From the NCBI GenBank assembly GCA_026129685.1, contig JAHCHO010000010.1:54947-118946 (forward strand): a DNA stretch of 64,000 bases, written 5' to 3'. Of this stretch, positions 10,619 through 19,778 are shown piece after piece. Under the pieces are notes generated by a model that saw only the letters and a program-made list of their open reading frames with translations, was not told the DNA's origin and ran no database searches. Numbering within the stretch: the first letter of the stretch is position 1; each line of letters opens with the position of its first letter. Position numbers and translations under genes: made by a program. The DNA comes from Fimbriimonadaceae bacterium (GTDB lineage: Bacteria; Armatimonadota; Fimbriimonadia; Fimbriimonadales; Fimbriimonadaceae).

Positions 10619-12360
10619 CGGGGCGCCACCTCGGGAGCGGCGGAGGCGGGGGGAAGCTTGGGGATCAGGGGCTCTTCCTGCTCCGAGACCGGGTAGAGGT
10701 TGGCGTCCACGATCGTGGCGACCACCTCGTACGGGTCGGTGGCTTTGTCGCGAGGCGTGACCTGAACGAGGTCGCCCTTGGCGTTCACCTCCATCTCGAG
10801 GTTCTTCCAGCTCGGACGGTCGCCCTCGGCGTTGAGCGTCATCATCCGAACGGCATGGACGCTCGCCTCCATCGGTCGGAGGAAGGTGTTCGGCGACAGG
10901 CCGCCCCAAAACACGAACACGATGAGCAGACCGACCATCGCGATCTCCCAGGGCTTGAGGTCTTTGAGGCGCTTCAGGTCGGGATTGAGCGGCCCGTAGA
11001 ACATCTTCTGGAACATCCAGAGCAGGTAGACGGCCGCGAGGATGACGCCGCTCGCGGCGACGACGACGAAGCCGATGGACAGGCCGTATAGCCCCTTGGC
11101 GCTCGAATCGAACCCACCGAGCAGGGCCATGAACTCGCCGATGAAGCCGTTCGTCCCCGGCAGGCCGACGCTGCTGAGCATGATGATGAGGAAGAGCGCG
11201 GCGTAGATCGGCATCTGCGACTTCAATCCGCCGTAGTCTGAGAACTTGCGGGTGTGCGTCCGCTCGTAGATCAGGCCGACCAAAAGGAACAACGCGCCCG
11301 TGCTGATGCCGTGGGCGAGTTGTTGGTAGCTGCCGCCCATGAGCCCGGTGTGGCTGAGCGAGAAGATGCCGAACAGCACGAAACCCATGTGGGCGACGGA
11401 AGAATAGGCGATGAGTTTCTTGACGTCCGGCTGCATCGCGGCGACGATCGCCCCGTAGATGATGCCGATGACCGCCAGGGCCATCACCTTGGGCACGTTC
11501 GCCTGGACGCCCTCGGGGAACAGGGGGAGGACGAACCGGAGCATCCCGTAGGTGCCCATCTTCAGGAGGACACCCGCCAAGATCACCGAGCCGGCGGTCG
11601 GGGCTTCGACGTGCGCGTCCGGCAACCACGTGTGGAACGGGAAGGCGGGCGTCTTGATCAGGAACGAGACCATGAACGCCCAGAAGAGCAGGCCCTGGAA
11701 CTGCATCGCGCCCGACCAGAACGTTCCGCCCGCCACCGCCGCCTGAATGTCCACGAGGCTGAACGAGCGTTCCCCGGTGACCGCGGCGTACTGGCCGCTC
11801 ATCCAGATCATGCCGACGAGCATGAAGATCGAGCCGGCAAAGGTGTAGATGAAGAACTTCGCCGACGCGTACGCCTTGTTCTCGCCTCCCCAGATCGCGA
11901 TCAGGAAGTACATCGGGATCAGGCTCGCCTCGAAGAACGTGTAGAACAGGATCATGTCCATCGAGACGAAGACGCCGAGCATGGCCGTCTCGAGGAGCAG
12001 GAGCAGGACCATGTAAGCCTTCACCCGTTCCTTCACATAGAAACTGAACCAGGTGGCGATGATGGAGAGGAAGGTGGTCAACAGCACCAGCCAGACGCTG
12101 ATGCCGTCCACGCCGACGCGGTAGTGGATGCCGAACTGCGGCATCCAAGGGATGAACTCGGTGAGTTGGTAGTGGTAGGTGCCCGTTTGGAACCGACCCA
12201 TCATCGCGAGGGACGCCAGGAAGGTCAGGACGGAGAAGGCGAGGGCGCCGACGCGGTGGGTGAAGACGAACTCCTTCGGCGTGACCATCAGGAGCAACGC
12301 CCCCAGAAGGGGCAAGAACGTAACCAGGCTGACGATGCCGAGTCCGGTCGGTTCGTTCAT
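10615..12360 (-). CDS. nuoM: NADH-quinone oxidoreductase subunit M
   Basis: Second antiporter-like subunit of complex I, 581 residues from an ATG reading MNEPTGLGIVSLVTFLPLLG. Conserved features are FYTFFEASLIPMYFLIAIWG with the TM5 glutamate, FLIKTPAFPFHTWLPDAHVE with the TM7 lysine, KKLIAYSSVAHMGFVLFGIF and GLPGTNGFIGEFMALLG. After the last membrane helix there is a soluble tail of about 90 residues ending PPASAAPEVAPR that is longer than in E. coli NuoM. The start codon overlaps the nuoL stop by four bases and the stop overlaps the following URO-D-like gene. Confidence 0.96.
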   Translation of the reverse strand: MNEPTGLGIVSLVTFLPLLGALLLMVTPKEFVFTHRVGALAFSVLTFLASLAMMGRFQTGTYHYQLTEFIPWMPQFGIHYRVGVDGISVWLVLLTTFLSIIATWFSFYVKERVKAYMVLLLLLETAMLGVFVSMDMILFYTFFEASLIPMYFLIAIWGGENKAYASAKFFIYTFAGSIFMLVGMIWMSGQYAAVTGERSFSLVDIQAAVAGGTFWSGAMQFQGLLFWAFMVSFLIKTPAFPFHTWLPDAHVEAPTAGSVILAGVLLKMGTYGMLRFVLPLFPEGVQANVPKVMALAVIGIIYGAIVAAMQPDVKKLIAYSSVAHMGFVLFGIFSLSHTGLMGGSYQQLAHGISTGALFLLVGLIYERTHTRKFSDYGGLKSQMPIYAALFLIIMLSSVGLPGTNGFIGEFMALLGGFDSSAKGLYGLSIGFVVVAASGVILAAVYLLWMFQKMFYGPLNPDLKRLKDLKPWEIAMVGLLIVFVFWGGLSPNTFLRPMEASVHAVRMMTLNAEGDRPSWKNLEMEVNAKGDLVQVTPRDKATDPYEVVATIVDANLYPVSEQEEPLIPKLPPASAAPEVAPR

Positions 12361-14594
12361 CGCGCCACCCCCTGCCCGACGGTGGCGAAGTACACGAGAA
12401 GCGCGACTCCGCCGATCAGCATGACGAGCGCATAGGCCCGCACGTAACCGGTTTGGAACTGCCGGAAGAAGCCTCCGAGCCCGCTCGCAAGCCAGCCGCA
12501 GGCGTTCACGACCCCGTCCACCACGTACTTGTCCATGCCGGCCAGTACGTTCCCGACGGCGGCGCCGCCTTGCGTCACGAAGAACTTGAGCATAAAGCCG
12601 TCGTAATAGAACTGCTCCCGCGCGGCCCTTCGGAACCCGCTCCACCGCTTCAGGTCGAACCCTTCGCGGGCGGGCAGACGCCGGAAGTAAACCAAGTATC
12701 CGTAGATCGCGCCGATCAGCATCGCGCCGACGCTGAGGAACACGAGCGCCGAGCCAACCCACCCGTGGGGGTGTCCGGTGAGCGCCTCGGCATGGACCAC
12801 GGGCTCGTTGCGGATCATCGAGAGGCCGGTTTCGTTGTAGGTCGTCGGCGGGTAGAGCCAGTGTTTGAACGTCTCCCCGTGGTGCATCAGGTACCCGGTG
12901 ACGCCGGTCGAAAGCGCGGCGAGCACCGCGAGCGGCACCCACATGCTCGGCGAGACCTCGCGAGGCCGATGCTCGACGGTCAGGCCATGGTGATGATCGT
13001 GAGGGGCGAGCGCCTCGCGCCGCGCCATCTCCTCTTCGGTGTAGAAGAAGCCGTGAGCGTCCTCGCCGTGGTGCGCATGGTGTCGGTGAGCGTGCGCATG
13101 GTCGTCGTGGGGGTGGTGGTCGGTTCCCGCTTCTTCGTAGGTGGCGGGGTTCATCCACCGCTCGGCACCGCTGTTGAAGGTGAGGAAGGTGAGGCGCGTC
13201 ATGTACGCCGAGGTCAGCAGGGCGCCGAACAGGAGCAACCACCCGGTGTAGACCCCGACGGGGGCGCCGAACAACTCGGCGTGATGGTTGCCGAGGGCTC
13301 CGCCGATGATCGCCTCCTTGGAGTAGAAGCCCGCGAACAGATACGGGAAGCCGATGATCGCCAGCCAGCCGATCGTCATCGTCAGCCACGTGATCGGCAC
13401 GTACTTGCGGAGATTGCCGTACCAGCGCATGTCCTGCTCGTGGGCCATCGCGTGGATCACCGCGCCGGAACCCAAGAAGAGCAGGGCCTTGAAGAAGGCG
13501 TGGGTCACGACGTGGAACATGCCCGCCCAATAAGCACCGACGCCGCACGCCACGAACATGTAGCCGAGTTGGGAGACGGTCGAGTAGGCGAGGACCTTCT
13601 TGATGTCGGTCTGCCCGAAGGCGACCAGCGCGGCAAAGATCGCGGTGACGCACCCGACGATCGCGACCCATCCGCTGGCGACCGGGCTGAACTCGAACAC
13701 GACGTGCATTCGATTCACCATGACAACGCCGGCCGTGACCATGGTGGCGGCGTGGATGAGGGCGGAGACCGGCGTGGGGCCGGCCATCGCGTCCGGCAAC
13801 CATAGGTAAAGCGGGAACTGCGCCGACTTGCCCATCGCGCCCACGAAGAGCAGGAGGCCGATCACGGTGGCGATCGCCGGATGGTCGTGCAGAAGCGTGG
13901 TCAGGGCGGGCAGGATCGCGTCGAAGCTCAGCAAACGATCCGTGCGCGGGCTGATTCGTTCCGCGTTCGTCGCGATGAAGGCGACGATCGTGAACATGCC
14001 GAGCATGAATCCCCAGTCGCCGATCCGGTTGACGATGAACGCCTTGTTGGCGGCCTTCGCGTTGGCGAGATCCTTGTACCAGAACCCGATCAGCAGGTAG
14101 CTGCAGAGGCCGACCCCCTCCCACCCAATGAACATGAGGGCGAGGTTGTTGCCCAGGACCAGGATGAGCATCGCCCCGATGAACAGGTTCATGTAGGTGA
14201 AGAACCGGGTGTAGTCCCGTTCTTCCGCCATGTAGCCCGTCGCGTACAGGTGGATCAGCGCGCCGACGCCCGTGACGACCAGGGCCATCGTGATCGAGAG
14301 AGGATCGACGACGATCTCGTAGGGCACGTGGAGCCCTGAGATCCGAATCCAATCGAAGTAGGTGACGACCTGATTGTTCGCGAGCGGCCCCATCTCGGAG
14401 AGGGTCATCCCGATCCCCGCCGCAAGGACGAACGCCGCGAAGACCGGAAGCACCGCGAGGGTGCCCATCAGCTTCTTGCCGAACCGCTCGCCGAAGAAGT
14501 CGACGATGCGCTTGCCGAGAAGGGCCTGTACCAAGAACCCGATCAGCGGTAGCGCCGGGACCCAACCAATGAGTTCGATGTTCGTTCCGCCCAT
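12357..14594 (-). CDS. nuoL: NADH-quinone oxidoreductase subunit L
   Basis: Distal antiporter-like subunit of complex I with the long lateral helix, 745 residues from the ATG at 14594. An in-frame GTG at 14603 would add three. Key blocks are GWEGVGLCSYLLIGFWYKDL with the TM5 glutamate, MGKSAQFPLYLWLPDAMAGP with the TM7 lysine, VSALIHAATMVTAGV, KKVLAYSTVSQLGYM and GFPYLFAGFYSKEAIIGGAL. A histidine-rich stretch (about residues 490-535, including HHPHDDHAHAHRHHAHHGED) sits in a loop between the antiporter core and the C-terminal helices. It follows nuoK by one base. Confidence 0.96.
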   Translation of the reverse strand: MGGTNIELIGWVPALPLIGFLVQALLGKRIVDFFGERFGKKLMGTLAVLPVFAAFVLAAGIGMTLSEMGPLANNQVVTYFDWIRISGLHVPYEIVVDPLSITMALVVTGVGALIHLYATGYMAEERDYTRFFTYMNLFIGAMLILVLGNNLALMFIGWEGVGLCSYLLIGFWYKDLANAKAANKAFIVNRIGDWGFMLGMFTIVAFIATNAERISPRTDRLLSFDAILPALTTLLHDHPAIATVIGLLLFVGAMGKSAQFPLYLWLPDAMAGPTPVSALIHAATMVTAGVVMVNRMHVVFEFSPVASGWVAIVGCVTAIFAALVAFGQTDIKKVLAYSTVSQLGYMFVACGVGAYWAGMFHVVTHAFFKALLFLGSGAVIHAMAHEQDMRWYGNLRKYVPITWLTMTIGWLAIIGFPYLFAGFYSKEAIIGGALGNHHAELFGAPVGVYTGWLLLFGALLTSAYMTRLTFLTFNSGAERWMNPATYEEAGTDHHPHDDHAHAHRHHAHHGEDAHGFFYTEEEMARREALAPHDHHHGLTVEHRPREVSPSMWVPLAVLAALSTGVTGYLMHHGETFKHWLYPPTTYNETGLSMIRNEPVVHAEALTGHPHGWVGSALVFLSVGAMLIGAIYGYLVYFRRLPAREGFDLKRWSGFRRAAREQFYYDGFMLKFFVTQGGAAVGNVLAGMDKYVVDGVVNACGWLASGLGGFFRQFQTGYVRAYALVMLIGGVALLVYFATVGQGVAR

Positions 14595-14595
14595 G

Positions 14596-14937
14596 CTAGC
14601 CACTCATCAGGTTCATTTCGTCAACGTCCACGTCTTTGCGCAACCGGTAGATCGCCATGATGATGCCGAGCCCGACCGCGACCTCGGCCGCCGCGACGGC
14701 CATGACGAAGATGACCATCATCTGCCCGGACATGAAGGACGCCTCGCGTCCCGAGGCGGGCGCGGAGGACGGCATGTACCGGGCGAACGCCAGGAACGTC
14801 AGGTTCACCGCGTTCAGCATCAGCTCGATGCACATGAAGATCACGACCGGATTGCGGCGCACAATGACGCCGACCGCCCCGATCGAAAACATGAGCAGGC
14901 CGAGCGTCAGGTAATCGGCGAGATTGTTGCCCGTCAT
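14596..14937 (-). CDS. nuoK: NADH-quinone oxidoreductase subunit K
   Basis: Three-helix membrane subunit of complex I, 113 residues. Two buried glutamates of the proton path are visible in FMCIELMLNAVNLTFLAFA (near residue 36) and VAAAEVAVGLGIIMAIYR (near 82). The chain carries a short insert after helix 2 (ARYMPSSAPASGREASF). ATG overlaps the nuoJ stop (ATGA). Confidence 0.97.
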   Translation of the reverse strand: MTGNNLADYLTLGLLMFSIGAVGVIVRRNPVVIFMCIELMLNAVNLTFLAFARYMPSSAPASGREASFMSGQMMVIFVMAVAAAEVAVGLGIIMAIYRLRKDVDVDEMNLMSG

Positions 14938-15425
14938 AGCTTCCTCTTGGCGAGCAGGATCGAGCCGACGATGCCGACGAGCAAGAGAACGCTCGCGACC
15001 TCGAAAGGCCAGACGTACTGCGTGAACAGGACCCGCCCGATCGCCTGGGGCGAACCGTAGCCGTCGTCGGCGAAGGGCCGGGAGTGCTCGCGGAAATGGG
15101 TGATCAACTGCGAGGCGATAACGCCCGCGAGCGCCGCTCCGAATCCGAAACCGAGCACCGTCCGGAACTCGCGCCGCTCCTTCCAGGCCTGGGGTCCCCC
15201 CAGGTTCAGGAGCATGATCACGAACAAGAACAGCACCATGATCGCGCCCGTGTAGACGATGATCTGGGTGATGCCGAGGAGTTCGGCGTTGAGGATGAAG
15301 TACACGAACGCGAGCACGAAGAAGTTCACGACCAGACAGATCGCGCTGCGCACGGGACTGCTGAACAGCACCACCCCCAAGGCGGCGAGGACGGCGACGA
15401 TCGCGAGGACGGTGAAGGTGGTCAT
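14934..15425 (-). CDS. nuoJ: NADH-quinone oxidoreductase subunit J
   Basis: Five-helix membrane subunit of complex I, 163 residues from an ATG that overlaps the nuoH stop (ATGA). The conserved third helix IIVYTGAIMVLFLFVIMLLN, which contains the pi-bulge region around YTGAIM, is at about residues 56-75. In most complex I operons nuoI separates nuoH from nuoJ; here nuoJ follows nuoH directly. Confidence 0.96.
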   Translation of the reverse strand: MTTFTVLAIVAVLAALGVVLFSSPVRSAICLVVNFFVLAFVYFILNAELLGITQIIVYTGAIMVLFLFVIMLLNLGGPQAWKERREFRTVLGFGFGAALAGVIASQLITHFREHSRPFADDGYGSPQAIGRVLFTQYVWPFEVASVLLLVGIVGSILLAKRKL

Positions 15426-16720
15426 CGCGTGCCTCCCGCCACGTTCGGGTCGACGAGGTCGATGGTTCGGGCGGACTTGTCGACCATGGCGAGGCGATCC
15501 TTGGCGCCCCAACCCGACTTACGGGTGGCGCTCACGAAGTTCAGGTAGAGGGCGTACACGATGGCGAGCCCGAGCAGACCGCCCGCCCAGCCTCCGCCTG
15601 GTCCGTAGAGCTTGGTTCCCATGATCCAGATCGCGACGACGATGAAGTTCGCGACGGCCAGGGGCAGCAACGACTTCCAGCCGAGCGACATGAGCTGGTC
15701 GTACCGCAACCTTGGGAGGGTGGCGCGAAGCCAGATATAGAAGGTGATGCCCGTCGCGCACTTGCCGAGGAACCAGATCGGCGCGAGCCAGTAGGTCAGG
15801 CCGTCCATCGCGCGGGCGATCCCGGCGAGGGCGGGGACTTGGGCGGCGACCACGTCCCAGTTGATCGGCAAGAGGTTCCATCCGCCGAGAAAGACGGTGG
15901 CGAACACGCCGCTGAACACGAACATCGTGGCGTACTCGCCCATGAAGAACACGGCAAACTTCATGCTGGAGTACTCGGTGTGGTAGCCGGCGATGATCTC
16001 GTTCTCGGCCTCGGGGAGGTCGAACGGCGTTCGGTTGGTTTCCGCCACCATGCAGATCAGGAACACGACGGCCGAGATCAGGCCGAAAGGCGTGAACAGG
16101 AACCAGTTCTGCAGCCAACCCAGACTCTGAATTCCCCAGAGGGGCTCCATCTGGGCGGCGATCATATCGGTCATCTTCAGGGAGCCCGTCGCCATCACCA
16201 TGCAGGCCAGCGACACGCCCATCGCGAGTTCGTAGCTGATGAGTTGCGCACTCGACCGCAGACCGCCCAGAAGCGAGTACTTGTTGTTCGAGGCGTAGCC
16301 AGAGAGGACGACTCCGTACACGCCGAGCGAGCTGATCGCCAGCACGTAGAGGATGCCAATGTTCACGTTGGCGATCGGCGTCCAGTGCATGAGCGGCCCG
16401 TAGTGCGGGCCCCAGGGCAGGGTGCCGCCGATGGCGAAGGCGGGAAAGAGCGCCACCGCCGGGGCGACGAAGTAGATGGCCCGGTCCACCGTCGAGGGGG
16501 TGATGTCCTCTTTGAAGAACAGCTTCACGCCGTCGGCGATGGGTTGGAGAAGCCCGAAGGGTCCGACGCGGTTGGGTCCGATGCGATCCTGCATCCAGCT
16601 CAGCAACCGACGCTCCCACCAGATGAGGCCCGGGACGAGGAGCAGGAGCGGAAGCACGAACACCAGAACGCGCACCGTCGCCTGAATCGCGGGCGATTGC
16701 TGGATCAGCCAGTCCGTCAT
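15422..16720 (-). CDS. nuoH: NADH-quinone oxidoreductase subunit H
   Basis: Quinone-site membrane subunit of complex I, 432 residues from ATG 16720 (an in-frame TTG lies nine bases earlier). Hallmarks are the amphipathic segment WWERRLLSWMQDRIGPNRVG, PFGLLQPIADGVKLFFKEDI, LSGYASNNKYSLLGGLRSSA and TNRTPFDLPEAENEIIAGYH with its cluster of acidic residues, and LRATLPRLRYDQLMSLGWKS. The C-terminus is extended by about 60 residues compared with E. coli NuoH and adds a helix pair. It is the first gene of this operon. A -10-like TAAAGT on the minus strand ends nine bases before the ATG. Confidence 0.97.
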   Translation of the reverse strand: MTDWLIQQSPAIQATVRVLVFVLPLLLLVPGLIWWERRLLSWMQDRIGPNRVGPFGLLQPIADGVKLFFKEDITPSTVDRAIYFVAPAVALFPAFAIGGTLPWGPHYGPLMHWTPIANVNIGILYVLAISSLGVYGVVLSGYASNNKYSLLGGLRSSAQLISYELAMGVSLACMVMATGSLKMTDMIAAQMEPLWGIQSLGWLQNWFLFTPFGLISAVVFLICMVAETNRTPFDLPEAENEIIAGYHTEYSSMKFAVFFMGEYATMFVFSGVFATVFLGGWNLLPINWDVVAAQVPALAGIARAMDGLTYWLAPIWFLGKCATGITFYIWLRATLPRLRYDQLMSLGWKSLLPLAVANFIVVAIWIMGTKLYGPGGGWAGGLLGLAIVYALYLNFVSATRKSGWGAKDRLAMVDKSARTIDLVDPNVAGGTR

Positions 16721-16811
16721 GCAGGCCAAACTTTACCCGCCCGGACGCAACGCGAACCCGGGCCGGGGCGTATTGGTTTGGTTTGCCGTCCACCCCGGGG
16801 CGCCGAGGATC

Positions 16812-17627
16812 TTAGCGGGGGCGGACCCAGTGCTCGACCGGGGGAAACCCGCGCACGAAGATGATCGGCCGCTTGACCTTGGCGAGCACCGAGTTGACGA
16901 CCTTGCCGCAGGCGTCCGGGGTCGAGTCGCCGTTCGGCAACGGCACGACCACCTGAAAGGGATCGATCTCCGCGAGCGCCCCGTCCAGGGCCGATGCCAG
17001 GTCTCGCGACCGCTCCAAGTGCGACACGCTGGGAATGCCGTGGTCGCTGAGAAACGTTCGGCCGGTCTCGAGGCTGTCTGCCGCCGCCTGCTCGCACTCG
17101 GGCAGGGGGGATTGGAGGGGCAGGTGGCGCGGAACGAGCACCACATAGACCAGGTGCACCTCGGCCAACTGGGTGTCGGCCAGGTGCCAGGCCATGTGCA
17201 GCGCGTCCGAGTCCGTCTTGCCGCCCGTCAGGACGGTGAGAACCTTGCCGTGGGTCTGGACGGCGGCCTCGCGCTTCTTCTTCACGGGAGCCCGGACCAA
17301 GAGGTCGAGCGAGCGGCGCGCGTCCTCGACGGTCTTGGCGACCGGCAACTGGGATCGGACCTCGGGAACGGATTTCAGCACGTCGAAGACGTGATCCGGA
17401 ACGGCGGCGACGATGATGCGGGCGTCGTGCCTCTGGATGTACTCCATAGCGTCGCGAAAGGTCTCCGCGCCGGACTCGGTGCAGTGGGTGATGCCGCTGC
17501 AATCGACGATCACGCCCGTCGGGTGACGCTTGAGCGTCAGGGAGATGGCGGTGTGGATCGTTTCCCAGAAGTTCGAGCGGAGCGCGCCCGACAGGATGAT
17601 CACGTCCTCGTAGGACTCGACGATCAT
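16812..17627 (-). CDS. STAS domain-universal stress protein (UspA) fusion
   Basis: 271-residue soluble protein. Residues 1-105 look like a STAS (anti-sigma-antagonist) domain, with VIVDCSGITHCTESGAETF at about 38-56 in place of the usual D-S-S phosphosite region. Residues 115-265 look like a UspA domain, with KVLTVLTGGKTDSDALHMAW at its first strand/helix and a C-terminal KVKRPIIFVRG strand. The canonical ATP-binding G-2x-G-9x-G-S/T motif is poorly kept (NGDSTPDACGKVVNSV). The start is the ATG at 17627, preceded by GGCGGGG about five bases upstream; the open frame continues upstream through nagA, but that part is not family-like. It probably senses or relays a stress signal, but no partner is visible. 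Confidence 0.72.
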   Translation of the reverse strand: MIVESYEDVIILSGALRSNFWETIHTAISLTLKRHPTGVIVDCSGITHCTESGAETFRDAMEYIQRHDARIIVAAVPDHVFDVLKSVPEVRSQLPVAKTVEDARRSLDLLVRAPVKKKREAAVQTHGKVLTVLTGGKTDSDALHMAWHLADTQLAEVHLVYVVLVPRHLPLQSPLPECEQAAADSLETGRTFLSDHGIPSVSHLERSRDLASALDGALAEIDPFQVVVPLPNGDSTPDACGKVVNSVLAKVKRPIIFVRGFPPVEHWVRPR

Positions 17628-17662
17628 AGAACCCCGCCAAGGTACCCGATCGGCCTCTTTCC

Positions 17663-18715
17663 TCAGAGTCCCGACGAATAGGACTCGCAACCGGCGAGGT
17701 CGCGGTCCCACAGCAACCAGCGTCGCGGACGAGCCAACCCGAGCACGGCGCGCGGGTTGAGCGCGCACATCCGGATCGCGATCTCCGGCCCGAAGTCCTG
17801 GGTCAGGTTGGCGAAGGCGTCGCGCAGGGTGATGCAGCTCCCGGCGAGGGCTCCGTTCGAGGCGAGCCGGACCTCGCCCGCCCCAACGACGCACGGATGC
17901 CCCCACATGTCGAGCACGGTGCCCTCGGCGAGGCCCGTCGCCGCCGAACTGTCGCTCACCGCGATCAGCGAATCAGGACGTTTGCTCTGGATCAACAGAC
18001 GGGCCGCCTCCGGCGACACGTGAAGTCGGTCGTAGATGAGTTCGCAACGGACGCGGTCGTCGGTCAGGGCCAGACCCAGGACGCCGGCTTCGCGATGGTG
18101 CAGGGGGCGCATCGCGTTGAAGGTGTGGGTCGTGTGCCTCGCCCCATGCTCGACGCCCCTCCGAGCCTGATCGTACGTCGCCGCCGTGTGTCCCATGCTC
18201 ACGACGACCCCCCTCGAGGCGAGCCGGTCGATCAGCCGTGGCGCACCCGGGTTCTCCGGGGCCATCGTGATCACCCGCAGACGGGGGTCGTCCAGAACCG
18301 CGTCCCACTCGCGCAGGTCGCTCAGTTCGTCCACGATCCACTCCGGTGGCTGGGCGCCGGGGTATGCGCGCGAGATGAACGGCCCCTCGAGGTGGAATCC
18401 GGGAACGGAATCGGCGATCGGCAGGTTGGCCAGCGCGGCGTGAACCGAATGGGGCGGGGCGGTCACGGTGGTAGGCAGCCACGCCTCGTACCCGAGGTCG
18501 GCAAGGCGCCGATCGAGTTCGCCCATGGCCTCCCGGTCGGCGGTCATGAAGTCGATGCCGAACGCGCCGTGGATGTGGACGTCCACAAACCCGGGGGTCA
18601 GGAAGCCTTCCGCGTCGCCTTTCGACGGGGTCACCGCGACCAGGCGACCCTCCTCGATCCGGGCCGCATAGGTGCCGTAACCGTTCGATCCGATCGTCTC
18701 AACGATCCGTTTCAT
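17663..18715 (-). CDS. nagA: N-acetylglucosamine-6-phosphate deacetylase
   Basis: Amidohydrolase that removes the acetyl group from GlcNAc-6-phosphate during amino-sugar or cell-wall recycling. The product has 350 residues. Signatures are the metal site FVDVHIHGAFGIDFM near 44, GFHLEGPFISRAYPGAQ near 103 (metal glutamate), MGHTAATYDQA near 175, HTFNAMRPLHHREAGVLG near 196 and the catalytic aspartate in AVSDSSAATGLAEG near 253. Its ATG overlaps the dprA stop by four bases. No nagB or transporter lies alongside. Confidence 0.9.
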   Translation of the reverse strand: MKRIVETIGSNGYGTYAARIEEGRLVAVTPSKGDAEGFLTPGFVDVHIHGAFGIDFMTADREAMGELDRRLADLGYEAWLPTTVTAPPHSVHAALANLPIADSVPGFHLEGPFISRAYPGAQPPEWIVDELSDLREWDAVLDDPRLRVITMAPENPGAPRLIDRLASRGVVVSMGHTAATYDQARRGVEHGARHTTHTFNAMRPLHHREAGVLGLALTDDRVRCELIYDRLHVSPEAARLLIQSKRPDSLIAVSDSSAATGLAEGTVLDMWGHPCVVGAGEVRLASNGALAGSCITLRDAFANLTQDFGPEIAIRMCALNPRAVLGLARPRRWLLWDRDLAGCESYSSGL

Positions 18716-19764
18716 AGTCTTGCGGCGTACCTTCCGCCGTCGCGGAACAGCATGCCCTCCATCTCGAGCAAGGTGACCTCCGCCATCACGACACCGACCT
18801 CAAGGCCCGTTTCGTCCACGAGATCCTCGGCGGTCAGGGGCTGTTCGGCAAGGGCCACGAGGATTGTGCGCTGATCGGGCGTCAGGTCCGCGGGACTCGG
18901 GACGACGGTGGGGACGGGCTCAAACCCGACGGACTCCAGGACGTGATCCGGATGCGCGACGAGCGTCGCCCCGTCCCGAATGAGTTCGTGGGAACCTCGG
19001 AAGTTCGCGTTGTCGACGTTAGCGGGCACGACCAGCACCGGTTTGCCGAACTCGGCGGCGGCGTGGGCGGTGCTGAGCGCGCCCGAGCGTTCGGGGGCCT
19101 CGATCACGAGCACGGCGTCGGCGATCAGCGCGATCAAGCGGTTCCGGAACAGAAAGCGGTAACGCGAGGGCTTCGAGCCCGCCGCGAATCGGCTGACCAG
19201 GCAACCCGCATCGCGGATCCGGCGGTAGAGACCGGCGTGCTGGCTCGGATAGACGTTGTCGATGCCGCCGCCGAGGACGGCGATGGTTCGGCCGTTCGCC
19301 AGCAGAGAACCCTCATGGGCGGCGGCGTCGATGCCGAGCGCGCCCCCGCTGACGACCACCAGACCGGCCTTCGCCAAACTTTCCGAAAACTTGCGGGCGG
19401 CGGCTTTGCCGTAGGTGGAGGCGGCGCGGGTACCCACGATCGCGACGGAGGGCGCCTCGAGCGCCCCACCATCGCCCCACACGAAGAGCGCCGGCGGGGT
19501 CTCGTCGTGGCGACGAATCCGCTCCGGTAGATCGAAGCCCGGGACGACGGTGGCCCCTTGCGCGAGGGCTCGTTCGAGCGCCTGGATCGGGACCTCCTTG
19601 GCGTTCTTGCGCTCGGCGGGAGTCAGCGACCCGTGACTGAGCAGGTACGGCACCGGCTCCATACGGGAAAGGCCGAGACCCTTGAGGAGGTCTCGGCCTT
19701 TCTGGGGCCCGATTTCGGCGGCGAGCAACCGGTTCCAGAACTCGGCGGTCGGCCGCAAACTCAC
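18712..19764 (-). CDS. dprA: DNA-processing protein A (DprA/Smf)
   Basis: Loads RecA onto incoming single-stranded DNA during natural transformation. The product has 350 residues starting at GTG 19764. The Rossmann core begins at APSVAIVGTRAASTYGKAAA near 103, followed by VVSGGALGIDAAAHEGSLL, TIAVLGGGIDNVYPSQH and FGKPVLVVPANVDNANFRGS, all typical of DprA. An N-terminal helical region precedes the core, and a C-terminal winged-helix-like domain (about 285-350, TAEDLVDETGLEVGVVMAEV) follows. It is the first gene of a dprA-nagA pair. Confidence 0.92.
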   Translation of the reverse strand: MSLRPTAEFWNRLLAAEIGPQKGRDLLKGLGLSRMEPVPYLLSHGSLTPAERKNAKEVPIQALERALAQGATVVPGFDLPERIRRHDETPPALFVWGDGGALEAPSVAIVGTRAASTYGKAAARKFSESLAKAGLVVVSGGALGIDAAAHEGSLLANGRTIAVLGGGIDNVYPSQHAGLYRRIRDAGCLVSRFAAGSKPSRYRFLFRNRLIALIADAVLVIEAPERSGALSTAHAAAEFGKPVLVVPANVDNANFRGSHELIRDGATLVAHPDHVLESVGFEPVPTVVPSPADLTPDQRTILVALAEQPLTAEDLVDETGLEVGVVMAEVTLLEMEGMLFRDGGRYAARL

Positions 19765-19778
19765 GGTGGGTCCGCCGA

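Noticed and set aside
12361..14565. Upstream extension of the nuoM frame through nuoL
   Set aside because: The sequence before the ATG at 12360 is an out-of-frame reading of nuoL; real NuoM begins at MNEPTG.
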